From JAFARZ01 sp035651595 (GTDB lineage Bacteria; Actinomycetota; Actinomycetes; Streptosporangiales; Streptosporangiaceae): a DNA stretch of 31,181 nt. How positions within the stretch are numbered: the first letter of the stretch is position 1; every line of letters begins with the position of its first letter. Below, in pieces: positions 22,445 through 29,673 of this stretch. Under the pieces are notes generated by a model that saw only the letters and a list, made by a program, of their open reading frames with translations, was not told where the DNA came from and made no database searches. A program made the position numbers and the translations under genes. The DNA is taken from NCBI GenBank assembly GCA_035651595.1, contig DASRFJ010000055.1, forward strand, positions 1-31,181. Direction: 5' to 3'.

Positions 22445-24657
22445 GCGGCCAGTTCGGCCCGGTCGGCGCGCCGGCGCAGCCAGCGCGGCGCCGCCCAGGT
22501 ACGGTCGCCGAGCAGGGACAGCGCGGCCGGCATCAGCACGCCACGGACGACCGTCGCGTCGATGAGCACGGCGGCGGCCATGCCGATCCCGAGGATCTTC
22601 AGGTCGATCAGCGACAGCGTGGCGAACACCGAGAACACCGCCACCATGATGAACGCGGCACTGGTGACCACGCCCGCGCTGGACGCGATGCCGCCGGTCA
22701 CCGCGTCCCTTGTCGACGCGCCGCGCGTACGCAGCTCACGGATCCGGGAGAGCAGGAACACGTGATAGTCCATGCTGATCCCGAACAGGAACACGAACAT
22801 GAACAGCGGCTCCCAGGCGATGATCCCGCCGAACGACGTATACCCGAGCGGCCCCTGTAGCCGGCCGTCCTGGAAGATGAGCGTGACCAGGCCGTACGCG
22901 GCACCCACCGACAGCAGGTTCAGCAGGATGGAGATCAGCGGGATCGCGATCGAGCCGAACGCGACCGCGAGCAGCACGAACGCCGCGGCAGCCACCGCCG
23001 CGAACACGAGCGGCACCGTGTCCCGCATCTGCTGGTTGAAGTCGACGTTGCTCGCCGTGTCACCGGTCACCGCGAAGCTCACGCCAGGCACCGTGCCCAG
23101 CGTCGACGGGAGGACCTGGTTCCGCAGCGTGGCAAGAGCATTCGCGGACGCGCTGTCCGAGCCGTCCCCCGCAAGCGGCACCGAGATCAGCAGCGCCCGG
23201 TCACCGGCCACCGGGACCGCGCTGATCGGCCCGCGGATGGGACCGCTGGCCGTGGCGCGCCCCCGCAACGCCTCGACCGCGTGCCGCACCGCGGGTCCGC
23301 CCAGGTCCTTGCCGGTCACCACGACCTCGGCCGGGGACGGACCCTGCGGGAAGGCTCGCTCGATGCGGTCCATGGTCTGCACCACGGGCAGGCCCTTCGG
23401 CGCGTCGATCGCGGGATAGCCGATCCGCATGCCGAGCGCCGGCGCCGCGAGCGCGAGCAGGGCAAGCGAGGCGATGCCGCCCCAGGCCAGCGGGTGCTTG
23501 ACCACCTGCCGGGCCAGCGCCCCCCACAGCCGCGACGGCCGCGTCGCCCTGGCCCGCCGCCGCAGCAGCGGGACACGCCCCCGCTCAAGTCGCGGGCCCA
23601 GCCAGGACAGCACCGCGGGGAGCACCGTGAGCGAGCCCACGACCGCGATGCCCACGACGGCGATCGAGCCGAGCGCCACACCGTCGAAGATGCTCAGCCC
23701 GGTGAGGAACAGCCCCGCGAGCGCGACCATCACGGTCAGCCCGGAGATCAGGACCGCCTTGCCGGACGTGCCCGCCGCGATCCGCAGCGCCTCCGCGTGC
23801 GACGCGCCGCGAGCCCGCTCTTCCCGCTCCCGGCGCAGGTAGAACAGCGAGTAGTCGATGCCGACCGCCATGCCGATGAGCAGCACCACCTCCGACGTGC
23901 TCGACCCGACCGGCAGCCACTGGCCGACGACGGACAGCAGGGAGATCGCCGCCATCACCGCGGTGATCGCGAGCAGCAGCGGGATGCCGGCCGCGATCAG
24001 CGATCCGAACACCACGAGCAGCAAGAGCAGCGTGATCGGGACGGACGTCTCCTCGGCCTTGTGAAAGTCGTGGCCGAGCGCGGTGGAGACCGCGCCCGAG
24101 ATGCTGGCGTCGCCCGATTCGGCGACGGTCAGCCCCGGGTATCGCGCCTGGACCGCGGCGACCGCCTGCTGGGCGGCCTGCACCGTGGTCGTCGTGTCGG
24201 CCGCCTTGCCGGGCACGGTAAACGTGACCAGCTCGCTGCGTCCGTCGGCGGACAGCCGCGGTCCGCGCACGTCAGCGGCCGAGGACGGGACGCCGCGGAG
24301 CGCGGCCTCGACCGCCCGCGCGGCATGGTCACGCAGGCCGCCAGTGCCGCCCTGGATCAGCACGTTCTCGGTCGGCGCGGGCTGGTAGTCGCCGGTGATC
24401 TGCTGGAGCGCCCGCTGGGCCTGGCCGGACTGGCCGGGATCGTAGGGCGGCACGCTCTTGGTGCCGAGCGCCTGCCCGGCCAGGAACACCACGGCGACCA
24501 GCAGCAGCCAGCCGAACACCGCTGTCTTCCGGTGCCGGGCGCTCCACCCGGCGATCCGCTCCACGACCGGACGGCGTCTGGTCGCGGGCGTTGCGGCGAG
24601 GCTTGTCACCTCTGGCTCTTGTCTGAGCAATACTTGATCGAAGGACGGCTGTCGCAT
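22441..24657 (-). CDS. MMPL-family RND transporter
   Basis: 738 residues. Two repeated halves, each with one leading membrane segment, an extracytoplasmic loop and a bundle of five further segments, in total about 12. Motifs: GIDYSLFYLRREREER (first half, TM4 Asp-Tyr pair) and GISMDYHVFLLSRIRELR (second half), which form the proton relay of MmpL proteins. These export lipids or other hydrophobic compounds. GAGG lies 5 bases before ATG 24657. Ends tail-to-tail with the DUF5937 gene. A hairpin separates it from the sensor-domain gene upstream on the same strand. Substrate unknown. Confidence 0.94.
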   Translation of the reverse strand: MRQPSFDQVLLRQEPEVTSLAATPATRRRPVVERIAGWSARHRKTAVFGWLLLVAVVFLAGQALGTKSVPPYDPGQSGQAQRALQQITGDYQPAPTENVLIQGGTGGLRDHAARAVEAALRGVPSSAADVRGPRLSADGRSELVTFTVPGKAADTTTTVQAAQQAVAAVQARYPGLTVAESGDASISGAVSTALGHDFHKAEETSVPITLLLLLVVFGSLIAAGIPLLLAITAVMAAISLLSVVGQWLPVGSSTSEVVLLIGMAVGIDYSLFYLRREREERARGASHAEALRIAAGTSGKAVLISGLTVMVALAGLFLTGLSIFDGVALGSIAVVGIAVVGSLTVLPAVLSWLGPRLERGRVPLLRRRARATRPSRLWGALARQVVKHPLAWGGIASLALLALAAPALGMRIGYPAIDAPKGLPVVQTMDRIERAFPQGPSPAEVVVTGKDLGGPAVRHAVEALRGRATASGPIRGPISAVPVAGDRALLISVPLAGDGSDSASANALATLRNQVLPSTLGTVPGVSFAVTGDTASNVDFNQQMRDTVPLVFAAVAAAAFVLLAVAFGSIAIPLISILLNLLSVGAAYGLVTLIFQDGRLQGPLGYTSFGGIIAWEPLFMFVFLFGISMDYHVFLLSRIRELRTRGASTRDAVTGGIASSAGVVTSAAFIMVAVFSVFATLSLIDLKILGIGMAAAVLIDATVVRGVLMPAALSLLGDRTWAAPRWLRRRADRAELAA

Positions 24658-24703
24658 TTCGGCCTCTCTGGCGAGTTGACGATGGATGGTCGTTTCTTAA
24701 GTG

Positions 24704-24736
24704 CTCCGCCCGTGAGCTGGACCCTCACGGGCGGGG
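24704..24736 (-). terminator. 11-bp-stem hairpin after the sensor-domain operon
   Basis: CCGCCCGTGAG (24706-24716) is the exact inverse of 24724-24734 with a 7-base loop, and 24704/24736 also pair. It begins 9 bases after the sensor-gene stop and 47 bases before the MMPL start on the same strand. No T-run, but position and stem suit a transcription stop. Confidence 0.55.
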
Positions 24737-24744
24737 CCGTTGAA

Positions 24745-25461
24745 CTACATGTCGTTCTGAGACAAAAGAGGGGGAAGCGGACCGGGACGTTCCAGCGTTC
24801 GCCTAGCCGGAGACAGCGGGTCTCGAGGGGCGCGGAGCAGCGCCCGGGCAACGGTCGCGTGTGCTCGTGCAGTAGTGACCAGTAGCATGCTGGCCGGGAT
24901 CAGCAGCACCGCGCAGACCACCGCGGTGAGCAGTGCCTCGGGCAGGGTCTCGATGTACAGGCCGTGGCCCCCGGTGCCGTGCGGGCCGTTCGGGAAGTAG
25001 CCGAGCTGGATGCCGTGCACGGTCAGGCCGTGCGCGTAGTGCTGGACCGGGGCCCAGTACCAGATCGGCGCGGTGACGCCGGCCACGATGGTCAGCCAGA
25101 CGGAGAACACCACGGCGCCGAGGATCACCAGCGGCAGGAACATGCCGACCAGGTAGGCGATGTCCCGCCAGGTAGCTGAATCCTTCCAGCGGACCGCCGC
25201 GTTGGCGACCAGGCCGGGGCGGGTCGCCACCCGGTAGCCGGGCTCGACCTGGCCCGGCAGGATCTTGCGGAGCCGGGCGCGCTCGACGTTCGCGCAGCCG
25301 CGGATCACCGTAGCGGCCGCGATCAGCAGCGGGAAGCCGGCGATCGTGACGGCCAGCGCCGCCGCGGCGGCCGCGGCGGCCAGCACCAGCGCGCACAGCG
25401 CCGCGCCAAGGATCGGGTAGGCGAGCAGGTACCACGCGGCGCGGAGGGTGTGGGCAACCAT
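24745..25461 (-). CDS. stand-alone sensor-domain membrane protein (PF13796-like)
   Basis: 238 residues. It has the 'putative sensor' fold usually found at the N-terminus of actinobacterial DesK-type kinases: hydrophobic pairs near 10-50 (AYPILGAALCALVLAA...TIAGFPLLIAAATVIRG), then ANVERARLRKIL, then WRDIAYLVGMFLPLVILGAVVFSVWLTIVAG, an outer loop (APIWYWAPVQHYAHG...GLYIETLPEALL) and a last segment (LLTAVVCAVLLIPASMLLVTTARAH). There is no kinase domain after it. ATG 25461 follows the stop of the small membrane protein without a gap, so the two are coupled. It may work with that protein or sense a membrane ligand on behalf of another partner (inference). Confidence 0.85.
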   Translation of the reverse strand: MVAHTLRAAWYLLAYPILGAALCALVLAAAAAAAALAVTIAGFPLLIAAATVIRGCANVERARLRKILPGQVEPGYRVATRPGLVANAAVRWKDSATWRDIAYLVGMFLPLVILGAVVFSVWLTIVAGVTAPIWYWAPVQHYAHGLTVHGIQLGYFPNGPHGTGGHGLYIETLPEALLTAVVCAVLLIPASMLLVTTARAHATVARALLRAPRDPLSPARRTLERPGPLPPLLSQNDM

Positions 25462-25710
25462 CTAACCCACGTCCCGCATGAGCTGCTCGACCGCGCTGAC
25501 CTTGTCGGAGAGCTTGCGGATCTCGTCCCGCAGCTCCGCCTGGTTGGCGACCGCTTCTTCGGCCAGCTTGCGATAGGAGGCCATGGCGACCGCGTCCGCC
25601 CGGTGCTGCTGCAGCCGGTGCCATGACCAGACGACGATCGCCGTCGTGCCGCCGATGATGAACAAGACGCCGAGCGTGATGATGATGCCCGCCGTGGCGC
25701 CGCTACTCAT
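25462..25710 (-). CDS. small membrane protein with coiled-coil tail
   Basis: 82 residues. One membrane helix (about 8-28, IIITLGVLFIIGGTTAIVVW) followed by a charged helix with heptad pattern (about 45-80, LAEEAVANQAELRDEIRKLSDKVSAVEQLMRDVG). GAGGAG precedes ATG 25710 by 8 bases; the start overlaps the ArsR gene end by 8 bp. I recognise no named family. Such proteins often scaffold or gate larger membrane partners; here the partner would be the sensor-domain protein translated directly after it (inference). Confidence 0.85.
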   Translation of the reverse strand: MSSGATAGIIITLGVLFIIGGTTAIVVWSWHRLQQHRADAVAMASYRKLAEEAVANQAELRDEIRKLSDKVSAVEQLMRDVG

Positions 25711-26005
25711 GGATCTTCTCCTCGTCTGGGTGTGCGTCCGCATCCGCTTGGAGCGCGGCGATGACGGTATCCGCGGTGATCAGGAACTCGAACGGGACGA
25801 GCTCGAAGTACTTCATCGCCTTCCCGTCTGCCGACAACTCGAGGGTGCCATGCACCAGGTCGGCCTTCTCGAGCCGGTCAAGATGCATATAGAGCAGCGG
25901 CCGCGACATGTCGAGCCTGCGGGCCAGCTCACTGACGTGCACCCGGCCGCCGGCGAGCTCCGCGATGATGCGCAGCCGCAGGGGGTGGGCCATCGCCGTG
26001 AGCAA
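25703..26005 (-). CDS. ArsR-type (HTH_20) transcriptional regulator
   Basis: 100 residues from TTG 26005. Winged helix: AMAHPLRLRIIAELAGGRVHVSELARRLDMSRPLLYMHLDRLEKADLV, then a beta wing (LELSADGKAMKYFELV). No metal-binding cysteines. Family members usually begin eight residues earlier (TSEELLAL). Reading upstream gives exactly that, LTSEELLA, from a CTG at 26029 with AGGAG 6 bases before it, and TAG two codons ahead of it. The true start may therefore be CTG 26029; ATG 25993 would cut the first helix. First gene of a three-gene operon. A TGTAA-N8-TTACA palindrome lies upstream. Confidence 0.88.
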   Translation of the reverse strand: MLTAMAHPLRLRIIAELAGGRVHVSELARRLDMSRPLLYMHLDRLEKADLVHGTLELSADGKAMKYFELVPFEFLITADTVIAALQADADAHPDEEKIHE

Positions 26006-26050
26006 GGCGAGCAGCTCTTCGCTAGTCAGGGCCTACTCCTACGTCGTTTG

Positions 26051-26078
26051 CCACATGTAATGTTTAACTTACAGGTGG
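26051..26078. promoter_or_regulatory. operator candidate upstream of the ArsR operon
   Basis: CCACATGTAA (26051-26060) and TTACAGGTGG (26069-26078) are inverted copies with one mismatch around an 8-base AT-rich centre (TGTTTAAC). It lies 22-49 bases before the likely regulator start and 102 bases before the divergent DUF1707 gene. An autoregulatory ArsR-type site is the simplest reading. Confidence 0.55.
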
Positions 26079-26179
26079 AGGATCGCGCTGTCAACGCGCC
26101 TCTGGATTCATGTTGCGATCCGGTATTTCGCGATATATCGTGGAGGCCTGAACCTCGGACGGTGGTGTACGGAGGGAAC

Positions 26180-26659
26180 ATGGCGTCGGGATCGAACATG
26201 CGTGTGGGGGACGCGGAGCGCGAAGCCGTGGCCGCGCAGTTGCGTGAGCACTACGCCGACGGCAGGCTGACGCTCGACGAGCTGAACGAGCGCCTCGACC
26301 AGGCGTTCGCGGCCAGAACCCGGGCCGACCTGACCGCGGTGACGCGTGACCTGCCGGTTTCCGGCCGCCCGTTCGCCACCACGAGCCCGGCCGCCGGGCT
26401 GAACCCGTGGCAGGACGCCACGTCCGGGTCTTCCGGGTCGTCTCATTCGCGGCGGCAGTTCGCGATGCTGGCGCCGATGATGGCCCTGGTGTGGCTGTTC
26501 GTGATCCTGGGCAGCCTGTTCGCGTTCGGCCTCGGCGGGGAGAAGCCGCTGGCCATCGTGTTCTTCCTCGCGGCGCTGGCGTTCCTGCGCCGGCTGCTCG
26601 GCTTCCGGCGCCGCCGGGGCGGCGGCCCGCGTGGCCGGCGCTGCGGCCGCCGCTGGTAG
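26180..26659 (+). CDS. DUF1707 membrane protein, first copy
   Basis: 159 residues. N-terminal DUF1707 domain (MRVGDAEREAVAAQLREHYADGRLTLDELNERLDQAFAARTRADLTAVTRDLP, about 7-60), a short helical domain with the fixed GDAER...GRLTLDE pattern. A Ser/Gly-rich linker and two membrane segments follow (about 97-120 and 124-140), then a strongly basic tail (FRRRRGGGPRGRRCGRRW). GGAGG stands 4 bases before ATG 26180. Domain function unknown; often near regulators in actinobacteria. Followed by a paralogue. Confidence 0.88.
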   Translation: MASGSNMRVGDAEREAVAAQLREHYADGRLTLDELNERLDQAFAARTRADLTAVTRDLPVSGRPFATTSPAAGLNPWQDATSGSSGSSHSRRQFAMLAPMMALVWLFVILGSLFAFGLGGEKPLAIVFFLAALAFLRRLLGFRRRRGGGPRGRRCGRRW

Positions 26660-26759
26660 CCGCCGCTTCGAAACAGGCGTCCGGCCCTAGTGGGTTCCCC
26701 GGACGGCGTTGGCCGACTTATCGTGGATTAAAGATCGGTCTCGCGAAACCGGGTACTCA

Positions 26760-27191
26760 ATGGGTATGCGCTACGACGTCCGAACCGGCATGATCGTCCC
26801 CGACGAGACGATGCCTCGCGTCCCTGGCTGGCGGGTCCCCGGCGAGACCAGATACAGCTACGACCTGCGGATCGGCGACGCGGAACGCGACGCGGCCATG
26901 GCGCAACTCCGGGAGCACTTCGCGGCCGGACGGCTGACCCTCGACGAGCTGACCGAGCGCATCGACTACGCCCTCACCGCAAAGACGCAGCGCCAGATCG
27001 AGGCGCTGATGGCGGACCTGCCGCGGCTCAGGTACCCGGTCGTGCCCGCTAAGACCGCCGACGAGCCCAGCGACGCCGGGCGCTACATCGTGCTGTTGCT
27101 GCTGCTGTTCGCGCTCGCCGCCTGGCTGCTGATGATGGCGTGGATCTACAGCCGGTCGTATCCGGCATACCCGCCGTACCCGGGGAAGTAG
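26760..27191 (+). CDS. DUF1707 membrane protein, second copy
   Basis: 143 residues from ATG 26760 (ATG 26766 and TTG 26709 are alternatives; none has a clear ribosome site). DUF1707 domain near 37-90 (LRIGDAERDAAMAQLREHFAAGRLTLDELTERIDYALTAKTQRQIEALMADLP), clearly paralogous to the gene before it. A single membrane segment (about 108-128, YIVLLLLLFALAAWLLMMAW) ends in a Tyr/Pro tail (SYPAYPPYPGK). Separated by 100 bp from its paralogue and by 4 bp from the convergent sliding-clamp gene. Confidence 0.87.
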   Translation: MGMRYDVRTGMIVPDETMPRVPGWRVPGETRYSYDLRIGDAERDAAMAQLREHFAAGRLTLDELTERIDYALTAKTQRQIEALMADLPRLRYPVVPAKTADEPSDAGRYIVLLLLLFALAAWLLMMAWIYSRSYPAYPPYPGK

Positions 27192-27195
27192 CGGG

Positions 27196-28416
27196 TCACG
27201 CGGCGGCGAGCGCCCGCAGCGGCACCACCAGGTAGCGGAAGTCCGGCGCCTCCCCCGCCCGGTCCCGGTGCGTCCCGGTGATCACGGCCGGCTTGGTCGG
27301 GCTGGTGAACCGGAGCACGATGCGCGCCTGTTCGCCGCTGGTCCCGTCACCGGTCGCGGTGAGCGCCGCCGCCAGGCCGTCGAGCAGGTAGCCGGGGCTG
27401 AATGCGATCGCGGGCTCGTCCCCGGTGAACTCGGCGGCCACGGTCTCCCGTGCCCGCGCCTGCCCCTCGGTGCCGGCCTCGATCGTGACCGTGCCCTCGT
27501 TGAACGACAGCCGCACCGAACTGCCGCGCTCCGCGACCAGCGCGACCCGCTTGACCGCCTCGGCCAGCGGCGCGGCCGGCATGTCCGCATGGCACGCGAA
27601 CTCGGCGGGAAACCGCGACTTGTACTTGATGAACTCGCCCGCGATGAGCCGGGTGGTCAGCCGGCGTCCGCCGGACTCGAAGCCGATCATCGCGTCGGCC
27701 GCGCGCAGTTCGGTCCGCTGGCCGCCGCCGCGGACCCCAGTGCCGGCCCGGAGCATGACCTGCACGGGCAGGCCGTTGGCCATCATCCGCGCGGCGTCGG
27801 CCAGGGTTTTCGCCGGGATCAGCACGGTCGCGGACAGGTCCGGGTCCGCCGGGCTCCAGGCCAGCTGGCGCATCGCCAGCCGGTACCGGTCCGTCGCGGC
27901 GAACGTCATCACGTCGCCCTCGAACTCGATGTTCACGCCGGTCAGGATCGGCAGCGTGTCGTCCCGGCTGGCCGCGGGCACGACCTGGCTGATCGCCGCG
28001 CCCAGCGCGCCGCCGTCCACCGTGCCGGCCAGCACCGGCAGGTCGGGCAGCTCCGGATACTCCGCAACCGGCAGTGTGACCAGCGTGAACGATGCCGCGC
28101 CGCAGGTCAGCGTCACGTCCTGGCCGGCTTCGTCGTCGAGTTCGACCGGAAAGCCGGGCAGGCTCCTGGTGATCTCCGCCAGCAGCCGGCCGGGCACCAG
28201 CACGGTGCCGGGCTCGGTGACGTCCGCCTCGACCCGGATCCGCGCCGATACCTCGTAGTCAAAGCAGGACAGCGTGAGCTCGCCAGGCCCGTCCGGCGTC
28301 TTCGCCGCGGTCAGCAGCAGCCCGGACAGGATCGGCAGCACCGGCCGGTTGGGCAGCGCGCGGGCTACCCACGCGACCGCCTCCGTCAGGGTGTCCCGCT
28401 CGATCCCGCACCGCAT
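27196..28416 (-). CDS. DnaN-like DNA polymerase III beta (sliding clamp) paralogue
   Basis: 406 residues, slightly longer than the usual 370-380. Three clamp domains: 1 (RDTLTEAVAWVARALPNRPVLPILSGLLL), 2 (ISQVVPAASRDDTLPILTGVNIEFEGDVMTFAATDRYRLAMRQL), 3 (YKSRFPAEFACHADMPAAPLAEAVKRVALVAER...VRLSFNEGTVTIEAG). TDRYRL and PILTG are clamp signatures. The C-terminus ends FRYLVVPLRALAAA instead of the canonical YLLMPVRL. The usual dnaA-dnaN-recF neighbours are absent, so this is probably a second, accessory clamp. GAGAGG precedes ATG 28416 by about 11 bases. Cytoplasmic, acts on DNA. Confidence 0.92.
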   Translation of the reverse strand: MRCGIERDTLTEAVAWVARALPNRPVLPILSGLLLTAAKTPDGPGELTLSCFDYEVSARIRVEADVTEPGTVLVPGRLLAEITRSLPGFPVELDDEAGQDVTLTCGAASFTLVTLPVAEYPELPDLPVLAGTVDGGALGAAISQVVPAASRDDTLPILTGVNIEFEGDVMTFAATDRYRLAMRQLAWSPADPDLSATVLIPAKTLADAARMMANGLPVQVMLRAGTGVRGGGQRTELRAADAMIGFESGGRRLTTRLIAGEFIKYKSRFPAEFACHADMPAAPLAEAVKRVALVAERGSSVRLSFNEGTVTIEAGTEGQARARETVAAEFTGDEPAIAFSPGYLLDGLAAALTATGDGTSGEQARIVLRFTSPTKPAVITGTHRDRAGEAPDFRYLVVPLRALAAA

Positions 28417-28483
28417 CGCCGTCCCGCCTCTCCGTCGCTCTTCCCTCGCATACTCGCACGCGGGTCTGACATTTGCGGGGATT

Positions 28484-28498
28484 CGGGGGTCGCCCCCG
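28484..28498 (-). terminator. short GC hairpin after the DUF6295 gene
   Basis: CGGGGG (28484-28489) and CCCCCG (28493-28498) pair around TCG. It is 42 bases past the DUF6295 stop, on the way to the clamp gene. No T-run; a weak terminator at best. Confidence 0.25.
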
Positions 28499-28539
28499 GC
28501 TGGCAGAGCGGGGATGGTTTTCGGATGCGCTGAAAGCCC

Positions 28540-28800
28540 TCAGGCCAGGCCGGGCGGGACCGAGTCGAGCGTCGCCTGGATGGCCTTGACCAACGCGCGG
28601 GCGGAGTCCGCGGTGAGCTCGACGGCGACCCGCGCGGACGGCCCCGCGCCCGGGTCGAGGAAGTCGATGTTCAGCGTGTGCTCGGCCGGCGCGTGCACCG
28701 GGTGGTCGAAGTAGACGCTCGCATCGGTGACCTTGAACCAGCCGGACGGCCCCTTGCCGCTGCCGCTCACCGAAATCCGCTCCGTCAGGTACGTGCACAT
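28540..28800 (-). CDS. DUF6295 family protein
   Basis: 86 residues, full length for this small actinobacterial family. MCTYLTERISVSGSGKGPSGWFKVTDASVYFDHPVHAPAEHTLNIDFLDP is followed by an alpha helix (TADSARALVKAIQATLDSVPPGLA). AGAGG about 10 bases before ATG 28800. It starts 14 bases after the dienelactone hydrolase stop, so the two are probably one transcription unit. No signal peptide or membrane segment. Function not known; the His and Cys residues in the first half are the only candidate functional groups I see. Confidence 0.85.
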   Translation of the reverse strand: MCTYLTERISVSGSGKGPSGWFKVTDASVYFDHPVHAPAEHTLNIDFLDPGAGPSARVAVELTADSARALVKAIQATLDSVPPGLA

Positions 28801-28814
28801 GCTCGCTGATCCTC

Positions 28815-29567
28815 TCACGCCGTCAGGTACTTGCCGAACCAGGCCCAGATCCGCTGCCAGGCGTCCAGCGCCGCCTCCGGCCGGTAGCTCGGCCGGTCGA
28901 CGTTCATGAACGCGTGCCCCGCACCGTCGTAACGGTGGAACTCATAGGTCTTGCCATGCTGCTTCAGTGCCGCCTCCAGCTCGTCCACTTGCGCGGGAGA
29001 CGGCGCGGAGTCGTCGTTCCCGAACAGCCCGAGCAGCGGGCAGGACAGGTCGCCGGTCCGCTCGACCAGGGGCGGCCAGCCGTGCAGCGGATGGCCTTCC
29101 GGCGCGTCGCCGACGACGAAGCCGCCCCAGCAGTCCACTACCGCGTCCAGCTCCAGGCTCACCCCGGCGAGAAACGCCTGCCGGCCGCCGGAGCAGTGCC
29201 CGATCACGCCCACCTTGCCGTTGGAGTTGCTGAGTCCGCGCAGGTAATCGACCGCGCCGGCCACCTCCCCCACGAGCTGCTCGTCGGGCAGCGGCAGTTT
29301 GCCCGCCGCGCGCATCGCCGCCATCGCGTCGTCCGGGCTGGCATCCGGCGCGTCGCGGTGGTAGAGGTTCGGCATCACCGCGTTGTACCCGCCGACCGCG
29401 AGCGACCTGGTGAACTCGGCGCCCATCCGGTCCAGGCCCATGATGTGGTGGATCATCACCACGCCGCCCACCGGGCCTGGCGTCATCGGCCGCGCGGAAT
29501 ACGCCTGGATCGGGTCGCCGCCGTGGCCGCTGATCGTGACGTTCTCGGCAAGCATCGCGTTGTACAT
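28815..29567 (-). CDS. dienelactone hydrolase family protein
   Basis: 250 residues, alpha/beta hydrolase. Nucleophile Cys125 in GHCSGGR (the DLH version of GxSxG), Asp in GNDDSAPS (184/185) and His217 in GAGHAFMN make the triad. Early HHIMGLD and NLYHRDAP are also family hallmarks. DLH opens dienelactone in chlorocatechol breakdown, but most relatives act on other esters. ATG 29567 has GGGG 6 bases upstream; ATG 29618 is a longer possibility. Divergent from the aldo/keto reductase with about 107 bp between; co-transcribed with DUF6295. Confidence 0.92.
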   Translation of the reverse strand: MYNAMLAENVTISGHGGDPIQAYSARPMTPGPVGGVVMIHHIMGLDRMGAEFTRSLAVGGYNAVMPNLYHRDAPDASPDDAMAAMRAAGKLPLPDEQLVGEVAGAVDYLRGLSNSNGKVGVIGHCSGGRQAFLAGVSLELDAVVDCWGGFVVGDAPEGHPLHGWPPLVERTGDLSCPLLGLFGNDDSAPSPAQVDELEAALKQHGKTYEFHRYDGAGHAFMNVDRPSYRPEAALDAWQRIWAWFGKYLTA

Positions 29568-29673
29568 CGAGTACCCCGGCTTCCTTGAAAACGGTCGTAT
29601 ACAGCCGGCAAACATGATGTCACCGGGGCAGCCGCCCGCGCCAGCCCATGTCCGCAGTGGGAGACTTCTCACC

